NCBI RefSeq assembly: GCF_034702125.1
Contig: NC_085875.1
Coordinates: 48,189,606-48,253,605 of the forward strand
DNA length: 64,000 nucleotides
Source: Engraulis encrasicolus
Lineage: Eukaryota > Chordata > Actinopteri > Clupeiformes > Engraulidae
Direction: 5' to 3'
Shown: positions 1 to 62,711 of the stretch, piece after piece
Layout of the letters: every line of letters begins with the position of its first letter
How positions within the stretch are numbered: the stretch's first letter is position 1
Translations under genes and position numbers: made by a program
Notes under the pieces: model-generated
What the model was told of the DNA's origin: nothing
Seen by the model: only the letters and a program-made list of their open reading frames with translations
Databases searched by the model: none

Positions 1-1000
1 ATTTAGACATAGCCTACTCATTTGATTGTGCCATGTACATTTAAAAGTGTCAGTGCAGAATTAAACTGGGCGCTGAATATTGAATATAAATATTGGAGCC
101 ATTCTCCCTCCGTGTCTAGATACAGTCAGAGGCGCGCGCGCACGCTCTTATTTCTGTATTATATGAAAATATGCTAAAACGGTCACAACATCAGAGGACT
201 TTCGTGGTGGAGGATACTTGCGGCGGGGCCGAGACCGAGTTGTTACGGGACACTTAATATTATTGAAGGGACAGACCATGCTCGATACTTTACCCGTCTA
301 AATGTAGGCCTAGCACTCGAAAAGTTATGCCGCATATTGTGCAGATTATTTGGTGATGCCAACAACAACGTGAAATTAGGTACATTGGAGACTAGAGCCT
401 ATAATTTAGACATAGCCTATTCATTTGATTGTGCTACGTAAACTTAAAAGTGTCAGTACAGAATCAAACGGGACGCTGAAATATTGGAGCCAGTAACTTT
501 GTGTCCGGTGGTGCAGAGGTGTGTGCGCGCGCACAAGTAATTTCTCTCCCATCTCTTTGCTCATCAAGCCTCCGATCTCCAAAAAGACACGAGCACTCAG
601 GATAACTGTTTACAAGAGCTGTTTAAATAATGTGATGCACGTTCTTCATGAAATTGCATGGTTTGGTCACCCTAAATTCAAAATGACTGCATTCGCACAT
701 ATCGTTTAAAAATCCATGATGGAATTGTGACTCTTAATGTGCAAGTATTGGATATGAAAAAAAAGATCCTAAAACGGTCACAACACCAGAGGACCCGTGG
801 TGTGGTGGATATTTGCGGCGGGGGCCGAGGCCGAGTTGTTACGGTATAGGCTACAATCATATTATAGAAGGGACAGTCAGGCGACACAGCGCGACTCACA
901 TAGGGTAGCTGTGGTACCGCAAAGCATTCCTGATGGTGGAAATGAATGCAAATGCATGCAAATACTCGGGCGGATATCCGGGCACTCACATCCGGCAGCC
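1..1000. repeat. Two diverged direct copies of an unidentified repeat in a pcnx1 intron
   Basis: The first ~250 bases recur about 400-590 bases further on. The opening segment at 1-75 matches 404-485, and the segment beginning ctaaaacggtcacaaca at about 174-247 matches 769-843. Between them a GC-rich GCGCGC stretch also recurs in diverged form (about 131 and 525). The spacing between paired blocks is not constant, so indels separate the copies. I see no coding potential and cannot name the family. It lies upstream of the first visible pcnx1 exon, so it is presumably intronic. Confidence 0.6.
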
Positions 1001-1184
1001 TACTTACATTGGGTTGCTACATGGATAAGAGAAATGTCCTCGGTGTCACGTCATATTTATACCCCAGGGAAACAGGAAGTGATGAATTATTAATTAAATG
1101 TTCCTACATACTCTGGTAAACTTTGTAAATTACTGTAGAAATGACAGAAATGCTTCAATTATATTTATTTCCTGGGAATTGTTA

Positions 1185-1400
1185 AGGGTGCCAATAATTG
1201 TGGAACAGGTGATTTAATGAAAAATAATTATTTTTCAGTCAGGGATTTTTTTATTTTCTTACAATTCATTTGAGTTGAAGGCTACATTTTCCTACAATTT
1301 TCAGTGTGACAGTATTCTTCTGCAATAAACACTGAATTTATTTTAAGGCTTTTAACACATCTCAACCAGGGGTGCCAATAATTATGGAGGGCACTGTATA
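1185..1400. mobile_element. Tc1-like transposon end fragment
   Basis: The right edge carries ggtgccaataattatgg followed by agggcactgta, a terminal sequence I know from fish Tc1-family elements, and ends at a TA dinucleotide. A partial copy of the same phrase (ggtgccaataattgtgg) is near 1188. Only about 215 bases are present and no transposase remains, so this is an internally deleted or truncated copy. Confidence 0.6.
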
Positions 1401-1450
1401 TATGTGTGTATGTTTTTAAGTATTACCATGTGCATCTGTATCTACTGTGA

Positions 1451-15771
<14,321 letters not shown>

Positions 15772-15983
15772 CCCCAAATAACCCCCCCAAGCCCAAACCC
15801 AACGCTCACCCTCACCGCCACCCTCGACCTCGATCTTGGCCTTGCTTTTAGAGGTCAAGGTTCTGAAATGGGGGTTGAATACCTGACTACTCCGCAGTCC
15901 GCAAACCCTTTCATTAGTCCCCACAGAGGGGACAGGAAGCCAGGGAACCGTGCAAGTAGAGGCAGATTAGACACACTCACACT

Positions 15984-16030
<47 letters not shown>

Positions 16031-16832
16031 ACGCGATTGCTCAGATGTGTCGACACACACCCGAAAGAAAGCTGCCTTCCTGCGTGTCTCACCAATATGC
16101 TGCATGAGGGATGGAGTCCCATCAGAACTTCTTTTTCTTAATTTGAACATTGCTGGGTTTTTATTATTTTTCTATGCATCCAATTATGATTAAGGCGCCG
16201 GTCATGACGTCCAAGTTGATTTATGATGTTTAAGTGCAAAGTCACTCAAAAGTACTCATGCCTTTATACAGTACAAGCAGACGTAATGGTACACACACAC
16301 TTTTGTGCATACATTTACACATACACTACATATGCGTGTACACTACAAACACAAAAACACTTATGCATACAAATGTCCATGCACAATATGCACAGACTGC
16401 CCATACACAAGCACAACTCAAAGATCTGGCAATCCGGTACAAACGTACACTCAAAAACTTTTAAGTTTGTACGCATACACATCAAAAAGACTTAATGAGC
16501 AGTGTGCTTGGAATGGGCAAACCTTTTGAGATTTACGCAAAACCTAAGTGTTTGTTAAGTTTTGTTCCTTTGTTTTTGATTGTTTTTGACAGTAATTTAA
16601 AAAAAAATATTGCCAAAAAAACGCCTGGTTCCCAAAAGCCTGGCATTCGCTCCACATGTGAGTTCCTTTTTTTGTTATGTTTTGGTTTGAGTTTTTTTCT
16701 ACCAAGGGAGAGGAGACTGATAGCCCCTTTGCCAATCATGCTACTGTTGTTTGAGGAGGCAATGCCTGTAGCCAATCATCATACAGCAAAATAGACCATG
16801 GCCAATCAGAATACCGACAGCCTGTCAGAAAA

Positions 16833-17019
16833 CTGAAGTGGTTATATGGGTTCCACTGGCCACGTAAGTGATGGCGCAGTGATGCTTCTGCTGGGCAGCT
16901 TGCATGCACACCTTGCCATTTCAATGCATTCTGCCTGAAATGGAAAAGTGTGCATGTGCGCTGCCTAGCGAAAGCATCACTGCTCCATCACGAAAGAGGC
17001 CACTGAAGTGGTTATATGA
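16833..17019. mobile_element. Palindromic MITE-like insert flanked by a 21-base direct repeat
   Basis: The interior (about 16858-17003) is an imperfect palindrome centred near 16930 (gtgatggcgcagtgatgctt against aagcatcactgctccatcac). It is flanked by direct copies of ctgaagtggttatatg at 16833 and 17004. Confidence 0.6.
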
Positions 17020-18039
17020 GTTCTCTGGAACTAATAGGCTTGTACCATCCAATCAATAGACAAGGTACAGCCCCTACTGTGCACTGATTGGATGGACATG
17101 AAAAGGCCTGCAGCCAATCTGGACAAAGGTCCAGAAACTGAGCAATAATCGCTCAATATTCACCCTATTATACACTACAGCCAAATAAATCAAGGCCCCC
17201 CCCCTGCCCAACCGGAGAGCTGTTGCAAATCAAAACCCTGAGGAGACGGTAGCCAATGAGAATCAGCCAGTGCTTGTTGCCTCCCTGCTACAACTCCCCC
17301 CTATACCCCCAGCCTCCAAGGTCTGATTCTGTGTCTGAGACTTCTTGCCTTGTGGGACATCACGCGTCCTCATAAAAATGTGTTTTCAGAGCAAGCAAAG
17401 TGAGTTTTTGTGAGGCTTTTTTTTTTTTCTTGTACAGCCAGAGACCTGACTCTGCACAAACCCAGTCGACTTTTGATCAGAGCAAGTAAGGGTGTCAGGT
17501 GGGCCACTAGAGTGTGGGAGTCGTCCACGTCCAGAATGTGTTCATCATTCACGTGGATGGTGCGTCAGTATGGAATGACACGGCAGCTTCACCATCATCC
17601 AGCTCCAGCTATCAGGCTGTAAATCAATGTTGTTTCTCTCGTCCTTTCCTGCAACTTCTAGGGCCTATACTAAGAAGCTGGTTCAGGAGTAAACATGGTT
17701 AAGTTAACATGGAAATCTAATCGAATCTTCCATTGGATGATTTGCCTTAACTTAACCTGGTGACAGAAGCTGCAATGTCCTTGATGATGATTATTTTTTT
17801 TATATAATTATTATTGAATATTTTGCAGCAACATAATTCAGAAGTCAATTTCTTATTTGCAATCCTTCCCAAAGGAGTAGGGGCGATGTCAAGGCTAGCG
17901 GTAGGAAGCAGGGGGAAAGGATGGAAGGAATGATGGTGATTATCAGCCGTGGTGTTGGAACAGTGTAATGCTGTGCAATCTTTTCACTGGTGGCTGGACT
18001 GCTCTGCTGTGGCAGTAGGGTAGGCCCCTCCAGTAGGGT

Positions 18040-18240
18040 CTCACGCCGGGGACACATACATGCGACTTTGGCCAAACAAAGCGAACTTGGCCATTTACTC
18101 CGATGAGGGAGGTGAAGGCAAGCGAACAGGAGCGAAGCACAATTATTCTGCCAAGTTTAATATTATACAAATGATGTGCGAATTTCGCCTGTAGTGGCCA
18201 ATCAAACCAACAAACTAAATGTTTCATTCTATTTGATTTA
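18040..18240. repeat. Dispersed repeat, also at 58990-59275 in inverse orientation
   Basis: ggggacacatacatgcgac, then gcgaacttggccatt and gcaagcgaacaggagcgaag, correspond in inverse order to ttcgcttgctttcgcttgcc, gaagttcgcttcgcttggcc and cgtctatgtgtccctac at 59165-59270. Probably a non-autonomous DNA element. Confidence 0.6.
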
Positions 18241-18970
18241 CTGCAATGACCAGATGACTATTGAGTTGTCAGAATGGAACATTGCATCTCTTTGCTTTGC
18301 TCGTATCGCCTGCATGTGTCCCTGTTGCCATGGGCAGCTGCTACTGCAGTGACTGGGATGAGGTAAAAGTGCCAGGAGTTGTTTCAGACCAGCTTGACTA
18401 TTTCAGTGATTCTCAAGGCCATTCCAACATTTTCTTTTCCAGTTTCCTTTCATTTATTAACAGTTTATGAAACAGCACATTGTTTCAGAAAAAAAGCTTG
18501 CACTATAGTTTTTTATTTGTTTGTTTTGTCTTGATTTACAGCAATGCACTACAATCTTGAAGATATATCAAGCTATTTATTACTCACTCTTGAGTGGCCA
18601 TGGTAACTGTTGCCTTGGGAATGAAAAATGCAGTCATCATGTTTTTGCTCATCAGCCATTTTTGTTCTGATCATGTCCTGCATTTTTCATTAACTTGAAA
18701 GAAAAAAAAGGTTTAACTTCATATATATACATACATTATATATGAATAATTGATTGTTAAAAATATATAATTTTGTTTTGAATATTTATTACTGTGAATA
18801 TTGTATTTACATTTTGTTACAACCTCAGTTATGGGACAAAGGTATATAGTTAAATGTATCAAGGACCATCGGTTTGAAACAGAAGGCCGAACTTTTCAAC
18901 GGACTGTTCCCTTATCTCACTTGATTTCTTTTGTAAGAGGGGCAAATAAAGGGTGTTTGATTTAGTCTGG

Positions 18971-20580
18971 CTCCTGGCTCATTTCCTATTTCTTTTCAAA
19001 CCAAACCTTGGTATGCTTGGACTGGTGTAATTTGGTTACAAGTGGTGTTCACTGGTTTACAATTGTGGTATCTTCCACAAACCGTGCAATTCATGGACTG
19101 TTTTGTCCTTCTGACTGAAGTGAAACATTTGCATGTGATGGCCCACTGATGTACTGCATCACTGCTGCATCACTGCCACTGGTTTACTAGGGCCTCTACT
19201 CGTTTCACATTCATTATGCCATTGCTATTACAGAACAACACCATTAAATTCAATGCACTTTGTACAAAGTCACTTCAGCCATGGTGATAGAAATGCTGAA
19301 TATTCGCTTCTCTACTTGGTGGCTGACATTTGCAAGATAACAGGAAAGGGCTGATGGTAGAAGAATGGGGAAAAACTAGTGACTAATAAAGAAAATTACA
19401 GCCACATTATAACAATAAGTCATAAAACAGTAGCCTACTGAGTTGAGTTTAGTAGTCTACACAGTGATGTGGTGTCTAGCCTAGGTCATAGCCTATGATG
19501 ATAATGTATTACCAGTGTTGGGAGTAATCAATAATTAATTACTACAATGCATTACTTTTCGCTGTAACACAATAATGTAAGACGTTACAGGGGCTGTAAT
19601 ATATGCTACAATGGACATAACTTACCATCCATTTTGACTGTAACCTGGATTTTAATGGTGTTCTGTGTGATGGGTCAGCAGAAAGCTATTACTGAACCTG
19701 TTACTTTTTGTCTGCATGCTGCTGAAACACTTCTGGATGGGAGGTGAAAGTCATGATTTACCCTGTCAATTTCCAGATCCGTAGGTTATTTGGTTATTTT
19801 GGAAAGAGTAACTTAAGGAATGCAAAAGCAGTGCAATACCTTACATTTTAAATAAAGTTAGGCCTAATTATTAAGCCCTATTGTAATGTCAGGGATTATT
19901 GTGAAAAGACAACTAAATCATAGACCTAATGCATAGGAGTGAAACCATCACTGGCTAATGTGTCTTCATTGCTCTTTTTTTTTGTAGCCAAAGGTCTTAT
20001 TATACGCCTATTAACGAGGTTTCATTGCAGTGGTGCGTGACGATGGATACAATTATTATTTTTATTTATTTATTTTTATTTTATTTATTTTATTTTTATT
20101 ATTATTAATAATTTATTTTCTGAACAGGGCTCTCCATTTCTGAAGAGTTTAATTTGCTGTCATTTGGAAAATAACTTTTAAATTGAAGAATCGAGAATAT
20201 GCCTATAATTCAAGCAATGGAGTGCCGATCACAGACTAATGCACCTTTCTGATGTAGAATTAGGCCTGCAAATTCCCCTGAAACCAGTTTCATGGCAGTG
20301 CACGAGACTGAAAAACATCAGCCAGGTAAATGACAACAGCCACAAGACAACAGAGCTGGCGGTAAGTCTTGTGACGGCAGGCTTGAGTGTACTTCTTTAC
20401 ACTGTATTTTCTATAGGTCTCAGCAATTTAGATGCATTTCCAATGCACGGAGATCAACGTGATCCAGCAATCCCATTAATGTATTGATTGATTGTAGCAT
20501 GTCAACTGCGACAATAGCCAACAGACAACAGTTACTAGTTTAAAAAAAAATACGGGCAAAGACATGACCACACAAGCTCT
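18971..20580. other. Intergenic region between pcnx1 and lgmn
   Basis: A fragment starting accagtgttgggagtaat (19511) resembles the end of a common fish hAT-type repeat. A TTTTA/TTATT-rich tract lies at 20055-20120. No gene is visible. Confidence 0.5.
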
Positions 20581-20624
20581 GATTTATTTTGCCAAGTTCC
20601 GTATTCCTCAGAGTTCCACAAAGG

Positions 20625-20800
20625 ACAAGCACATGACTCGCGGATCATGTGCCTTGAGTCATTTAGCGCCCTCGGTAACTACGATTGGCTGCACTGAAAC
20701 CTAAGCCATGTACCCTCCTCTTTGCCTTGCACATTAAAACAGGCTTGTGGATTGTGTAAAACGAAAGTACTCCGAGCATATCTGGGAAGCAAAACAGGTA
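20625..20800 (+). promoter_or_regulatory. lgmn: Candidate lgmn promoter with paired M-box motifs and a CCAAT box
   Basis: Two TCATGTG motifs face each other at 20630-20636 (minus strand) and 20645-20651. This is the M-box/E-box type bound by MITF/TFE factors, which control lysosomal genes. An inverted CCAAT box (attgg) is at 20684-20688. A possible non-coding first exon could end at cag|gtaac near 20797. The start site and factor binding are inferred, not shown. Confidence 0.45.
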
Positions 20801-21376
20801 ACGGTGACAGGTTATTCTTTGTCTTTGTTTTGATAGACAAATCCAATTTCTGGTCAATGTCGGTGTTGTAAGGACGTGCCGGTGTCGAACTCCTGTTTGT
20901 TTACATGTAGGCTACCGTTGCTGCGTCAAGCTAACATTAGCACGACTTTGTTGTTTGTTATGCACGACGTTGGTAGAGGTTTACATTCAAAGGCTCGTTT
21001 CCATATAATTTAACGACAGTGTCTCATGTTAACATCACAGTGACACGAATTACTTGTAGGCCTATTCAGACTTGCTTATTGTGGAGTGGAGCTCTAGTTC
21101 TGTAGGCACACGAGCATTCTGGCCAGTCATGATGCCATGTCCCCCTTATCTAGTTTTACCAACTGTTTCTCTTTGTCTTCATGTACGAGCAAAGTGCAGT
21201 GTCGGAGTGGGTGAAAATGCGCAACTCACAAATTCAGCGTGGTAGTCACTTGCCTGCCATTTGATGTGGGAATTCTGAGCATTTTTCTCTTGAGCATTTT
21301 GTTTGTTTTGTTTTGTTTTTTTATTTGAAAGTCCAGGGCCAGCTGATTCGATATCACATTGGAGAGCTCCACAAAG

Positions 21377-36214
<14,838 letters not shown>

Positions 36215-37395
36215 TTGGCGAAGGACCAGCTGTCCATGTCAAGTCGGTCTTTTGGCCTGTTTGTGGCGTGGTGGTTTCTGAACTGGAAAGCCTCCTCTTT
36301 TTGCACTAAGAAATCAACATCAAACTTTCGGCACACTGCAATCAAATTATTTGGGGGATCATGTAGGCGGTTTTATTTTAAGTTTTTTTAAAAGATGCTT
36401 TCATGAATGTTTTTGTTTTCTATAGGCAATTGTGCTTACTGTGAGATTGTGTTGTGGTTGTTTTTTTAACAAGAAACTGAAACTCTGCCATGTTGAGTTA
36501 AACGGTTCAACTCTTGCCTTTTTAAATTTGTTTTATTTTGTCACTACTGAAGCCCAGCTGTTTTGACTTCTCATCTTCATAGGAACATATACCGTAGACG
36601 GTTGGCTCTTAATCAGAGCTGTAGAGGATGGATCTTGTATCTTTTCCCTGGGCCTCTGTCATAGGACACATGGGGGTTGTCTCTCCATGGTTGAACACTG
36701 TGGCAATTCACTAAAACGACTGTATTCACTTATGACTTGTCTGCTAGCTGTCTATCTGATGAGAGTCTCTCCAGAGGACGGAGGAAGAACGCTACTACTG
36801 TCTTGATGGGAATAGGCAGATACATCAAAGTACACTGGGCCTCCCTCTTCTGAACTGCAATGTAGGTACTGGGAGTCCTGTGTTCCCCTGGCTTGCAGTG
36901 GCCATGGAATTGTTTCAGGATGGTTATCAGATGTCAAGAATGTACTGCCATTAGAGAGGGCGTATTGGGGTTTTTAGTTAATTGAAGGCAATTTTAGCCT
37001 CTGCTTGTTTTTGTTTCTTTTTTTCTTAACAAGAAAACTTGCCATTGGAAAATTTGCTGTTTTAGGGGTTGGTGAAGCAAAAAGAAAAATCAACATTTGC
37101 CATAGATTCCACATCAGTGCATGAATAGACAATGACCATGTGGATAGCTTTAATGTGGCATTGAGCAGAATTGTTAGATTTGTTTTATTGCCCAACAGTT
37201 TGCCCAGCAGTTTTTTGCCCAGTTGCCCAGTTTTCCTTTTTACATGGCTGTGTGGCAACCCCAGTTTGTGCAACAAACTTCTGTTTTTTTTCTCCTCAAG
37301 CATCAGTACACTGTGGATAAACCATAGTTTCCTTGTATCAGAGGGGAAGTTCAACCTGTGAATTATCAAAATAAATTGAAACCAAATTTATACAT
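36215..37395 (+). other. lgmn: Probable lgmn 3' UTR
   Basis: This follows the TAA at 36212-36214. AATAAA at 37370-37375 in AT-rich sequence is the first strong polyadenylation signal and is followed by a GT/T-rich stretch (tgttctgtttcatttc). Confidence 0.6.
37370..37375 (+). terminator. lgmn: Polyadenylation signal AATAAA for lgmn
   Basis: Canonical hexamer about 1.15 kb after the stop codon, with a T-rich downstream element within 30 bases. Confidence 0.55.
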
Positions 37396-37779
37396 TGTTC
37401 TGTTTCATTTCATTCTGCTGTGGAATGTGTATGCATTTGATTGTGAATGTTAGAAGACAAGACTTTAAAGCAGGTGTGAATGTTAAGACCACAAGACTTT
37501 AAAGCAGGTCAGTGCTTTAAAGAGATGACTCCTTCAAATGGGTTAGTCATCAAGTGATAACACTTCTAGGTTGTCTGTCTATCTAACTGGATAAAAATGC
37601 CATTTAAATCAGCCTGATCTCTCAGAATTCAGTTGAATGGACACTGATCTTTGGGACACGAAATCTGTGCCACAAATCTGTGTTATGGTCACAGAAGTGT
37701 TTCCCTGATGGACTCCCGGAGGTGCTTTCCATATTCCCACAGCACTTTTGTTAAGTTTATCATTAGGGAATTGATAGGG

Positions 37780-38055
37780 CAGTCATGGGTAAGTGGTTAG
37801 GGCGTCAGACTTGTAGCCCAAATGTTGCAGGTTCAACTAGTAATTAACCAGTTCTCTCCACAATCGTCCTCCATGACTGAGGTACCCTGAGCATGGTACC
37901 GTCCCGCTACACTACTCCCTTTCGGGCGCCATTAGGGGCTGCCCCCTTGCATGCAATTTTGTTGTGTGCAATGTGCAATTGTGTGCTGTGGACTTCTGTG
38001 TCACAATGACAATGGCAGTTGGAATTTCCCAGATGGGCTTTCACATACCAAATTC
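37780..38055 (+). mobile_element. tRNA-derived SINE, second copy
   Basis: gggtaagtggttagggcgtcagacttgtagccc and gttgcaggttcaact parallel the head of the copy at 22855, and both end in cacaatgacaatgg/gggctttcac phrases. The copies are clearly diverged. Confidence 0.75.
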
Positions 38056-38129
38056 TATTATTAAACAAAATAATGCTATAGCAATTTAAGTTGTGCCAGT
38101 TGGACCAAAACAATCCCTACAGTTTGTTT

Positions 38130-38370
38130 CTAGTTGGGGCAACATTGGGCCTAAGGGCCACGTTGAGTGTAGAATATTGACTGAAGGGCCAGATATCGCA
38201 GGCAACTTGCCCTTGTCAATAATAAGACGTTTGTACGCTCGCATAACTTGTCAGCTTTGCCATGCCAAGTCTGCAAGGCCCCTGTTTTTTAAGTTGCCAT
38301 TTTAAGAATGTTGAGAGTGACCATATGAATTTGGATTTAATAGTTGCCTTTCAGTGGACCACATGAGTAG
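38130..38370. mobile_element. Degenerate relative of the hAT-like MITE at 25816
   Basis: gggcctaagggccacgttgagtgtagaat, agggccagatatcgcaggcaac and ataacttgtcagct parallel the interior of 25816-26135. The ends are eroded. Confidence 0.65.
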
Positions 38371-39343
38371 AGTAGAGTAGCATGATATGGGATCTTTTTC
38401 ATATTGGTGTGTTGGTCCTATTTACCCTGTACCAGGGATCATTGATCAGTTTGAGTACATTAGGATATTGATACTGCCCTAGGCCACTGAGGAGAAAATG
38501 CCTTTGGAGTGGATGTTTCAACAAGACAATGACCCCAAACACACCTAGAAGTGAGCAAAATCATGTTCCAGACAAACGACATCCAACTATGGCCAGCACA
38601 ATGACAGGGGATTTTGTAGTTTGTACAATACATCTTTGAGTTTCCAAAGGCAGATGTCAGTACTGCTATTTTTGGAACATCAATTTCTTCACTTTCTGTG
38701 AAATTAAATATTACTGCTTTTAAATAGAATGTCAAGTGTCCTCAATGCATTTGTGCTCATCAAAGTACAAATTATTTGACAAATGTTGACATTTACTCTC
38801 CTTTTGAAAGACACTGCTGTTATTTTGAGCAAAACAGTACATAAAAGCGCTTTGAGTGCTTGAGGGAGTGGAAAAGCACTATATAAATGCAGTGCATTTA
38901 CCATTTACTGACAGTACTTTATTACTTCAGCTGTGAAAATGTAGAGGGCCCCTTTGGATGTGCTCTCTGCATGTCTCGGTGTGATTGCCTAACCTCATTG
39001 CTGCTACTGTGTTGTTGCCATCTGCAAACACCCGTATAAAGGCTTATACTGCATAAGCTTGTCATGTCATCTTCACTCATCAATCAGTTTTGTGAAAGTA
39101 CTGTATTTACAAGACCACATTGGCAAGGCCCTACAAGAAGGGCATTTGCAAATGAGCAAAGGCTATAGACAGTATAGTGAAAAAAGTATAGATAAAATAA
39201 AGATAATTTTGTCAAACAGATGATATGGCTGTCTGAAAGAACGGAATGATCCCAGTGGCAATCCTGATGGCGTTGCTGTGTTTTACTTGCAAAGAAAGTG
39301 TCATGACTAAAAGATAACATACCAAGATCATTCGGCAGTGCCC

Positions 39344-39709
39344 TTAAAGGTGCACTGTGTAATATTTTTTGTAGTTTATTTCTAGAATTCATGGTGCCCA
39401 TTCACTAATGTTACCTTCTTTATGAATACTTACCACCAGCACCAAATTCTAAGTATTCAGTATGACTGACTGGAAAAATTGCACTTTTCAGAAAAAGGGG
39501 ATCTTCTCCATGGTCCGCCATTTTAAATTTCCAAAAATATACATTTTTAGCTGCAAACCTTACTGTACTTTGGTTATAATGGTAAATATTGGTTTATTAT
39601 TTATTAAACATTCATGAAAAGATCAAATTTGGTAATGAGCAGAACAGTTTCAATGAGCAGCATAGTTGCAGTATCCATTCTGGCCACATTCTACACAGTT
39701 CACCTTTAA
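39344..39709. mobile_element. MITE with TTAA ends
   Basis: The element begins ttaaaggtgcactgtgt and ends acagttcacctttaa, so both ends are TTAA followed by inverted repeats, as in piggyBac-type elements. A copy in opposite orientation is at 56816-57169, sharing atggtccgccattt and aagatcaaattt-type blocks. Confidence 0.75.
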
Positions 39710-40101
39710 GCCTTTTCTTTGACACTTATCTCAGAAATGTGCCACTTGTAACATGTGAAGTTTAATTCCAAATTATTATAAAATAAAAAATAATAATATA
39801 TATGACATGGACCTATGGTGTAAGCAAAAAAAACAAAAACCTTCCACATACAGTATACTTGTTTGGTGCATCAATATCATTTTTACAAGGATTTTGTCAT
39901 TAAATATATCTCGCAAGCCAAGTCGTATAATTTAAAAAGAAAATCTATATCGTCTCCCTCTCTTTGTCAATGTAATGTGTCAATGAGGTCAATGTCATGT
40001 TCATGTGTATATGTTGCATGCTGGAGGTTATTTCATGGGTTGTGTCTATCAGACCTAGCATTTCAGATTAGATATTTAGCACTCTGGGTGCATTTCCTCT
40101 C

Positions 40102-40110
40102 TATATAAAT
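40102..40110 (+). promoter_or_regulatory. TATA box of the third gene
   Basis: tatataaat lies 166 bases before the ATG at 40276, a normal spacing for a start site near 40135. No other core element was identified with certainty. Confidence 0.6.
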
Positions 40111-40275
40111 ACTGATCCCATGTCAGGGCATTCTCTTGCTGTCTGTACAGAGGTCCACACTCCACAGCATCACTTTTCCAGTGAATCCATGGAATACTAC
40201 TGAGGAAAAACCACGGCAGGCCTCTTTTGGAGAGACAACAGTCACCCTGCTCTGCTCCTCACTTTCACATGAACA

Positions 40276-62711
<22,436 letters not shown>

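Larger units (their letters stand above)
15772..18970 (+). other. pcnx1: Probable 3' UTR of pcnx1
   Basis: This region follows the TGA at 15769-15771 and has no further exon. AATAAA at 18945-18950, in an AU-rich context, is the best polyadenylation signal. It contains a CA microsatellite (15979-16028), a foldback repeat (16833-17019), a dispersed repeat (18040-18240) and several gccaat phrases between 16730 and 17260. The extent is inferred; an earlier cleavage site cannot be excluded. Confidence 0.5.
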
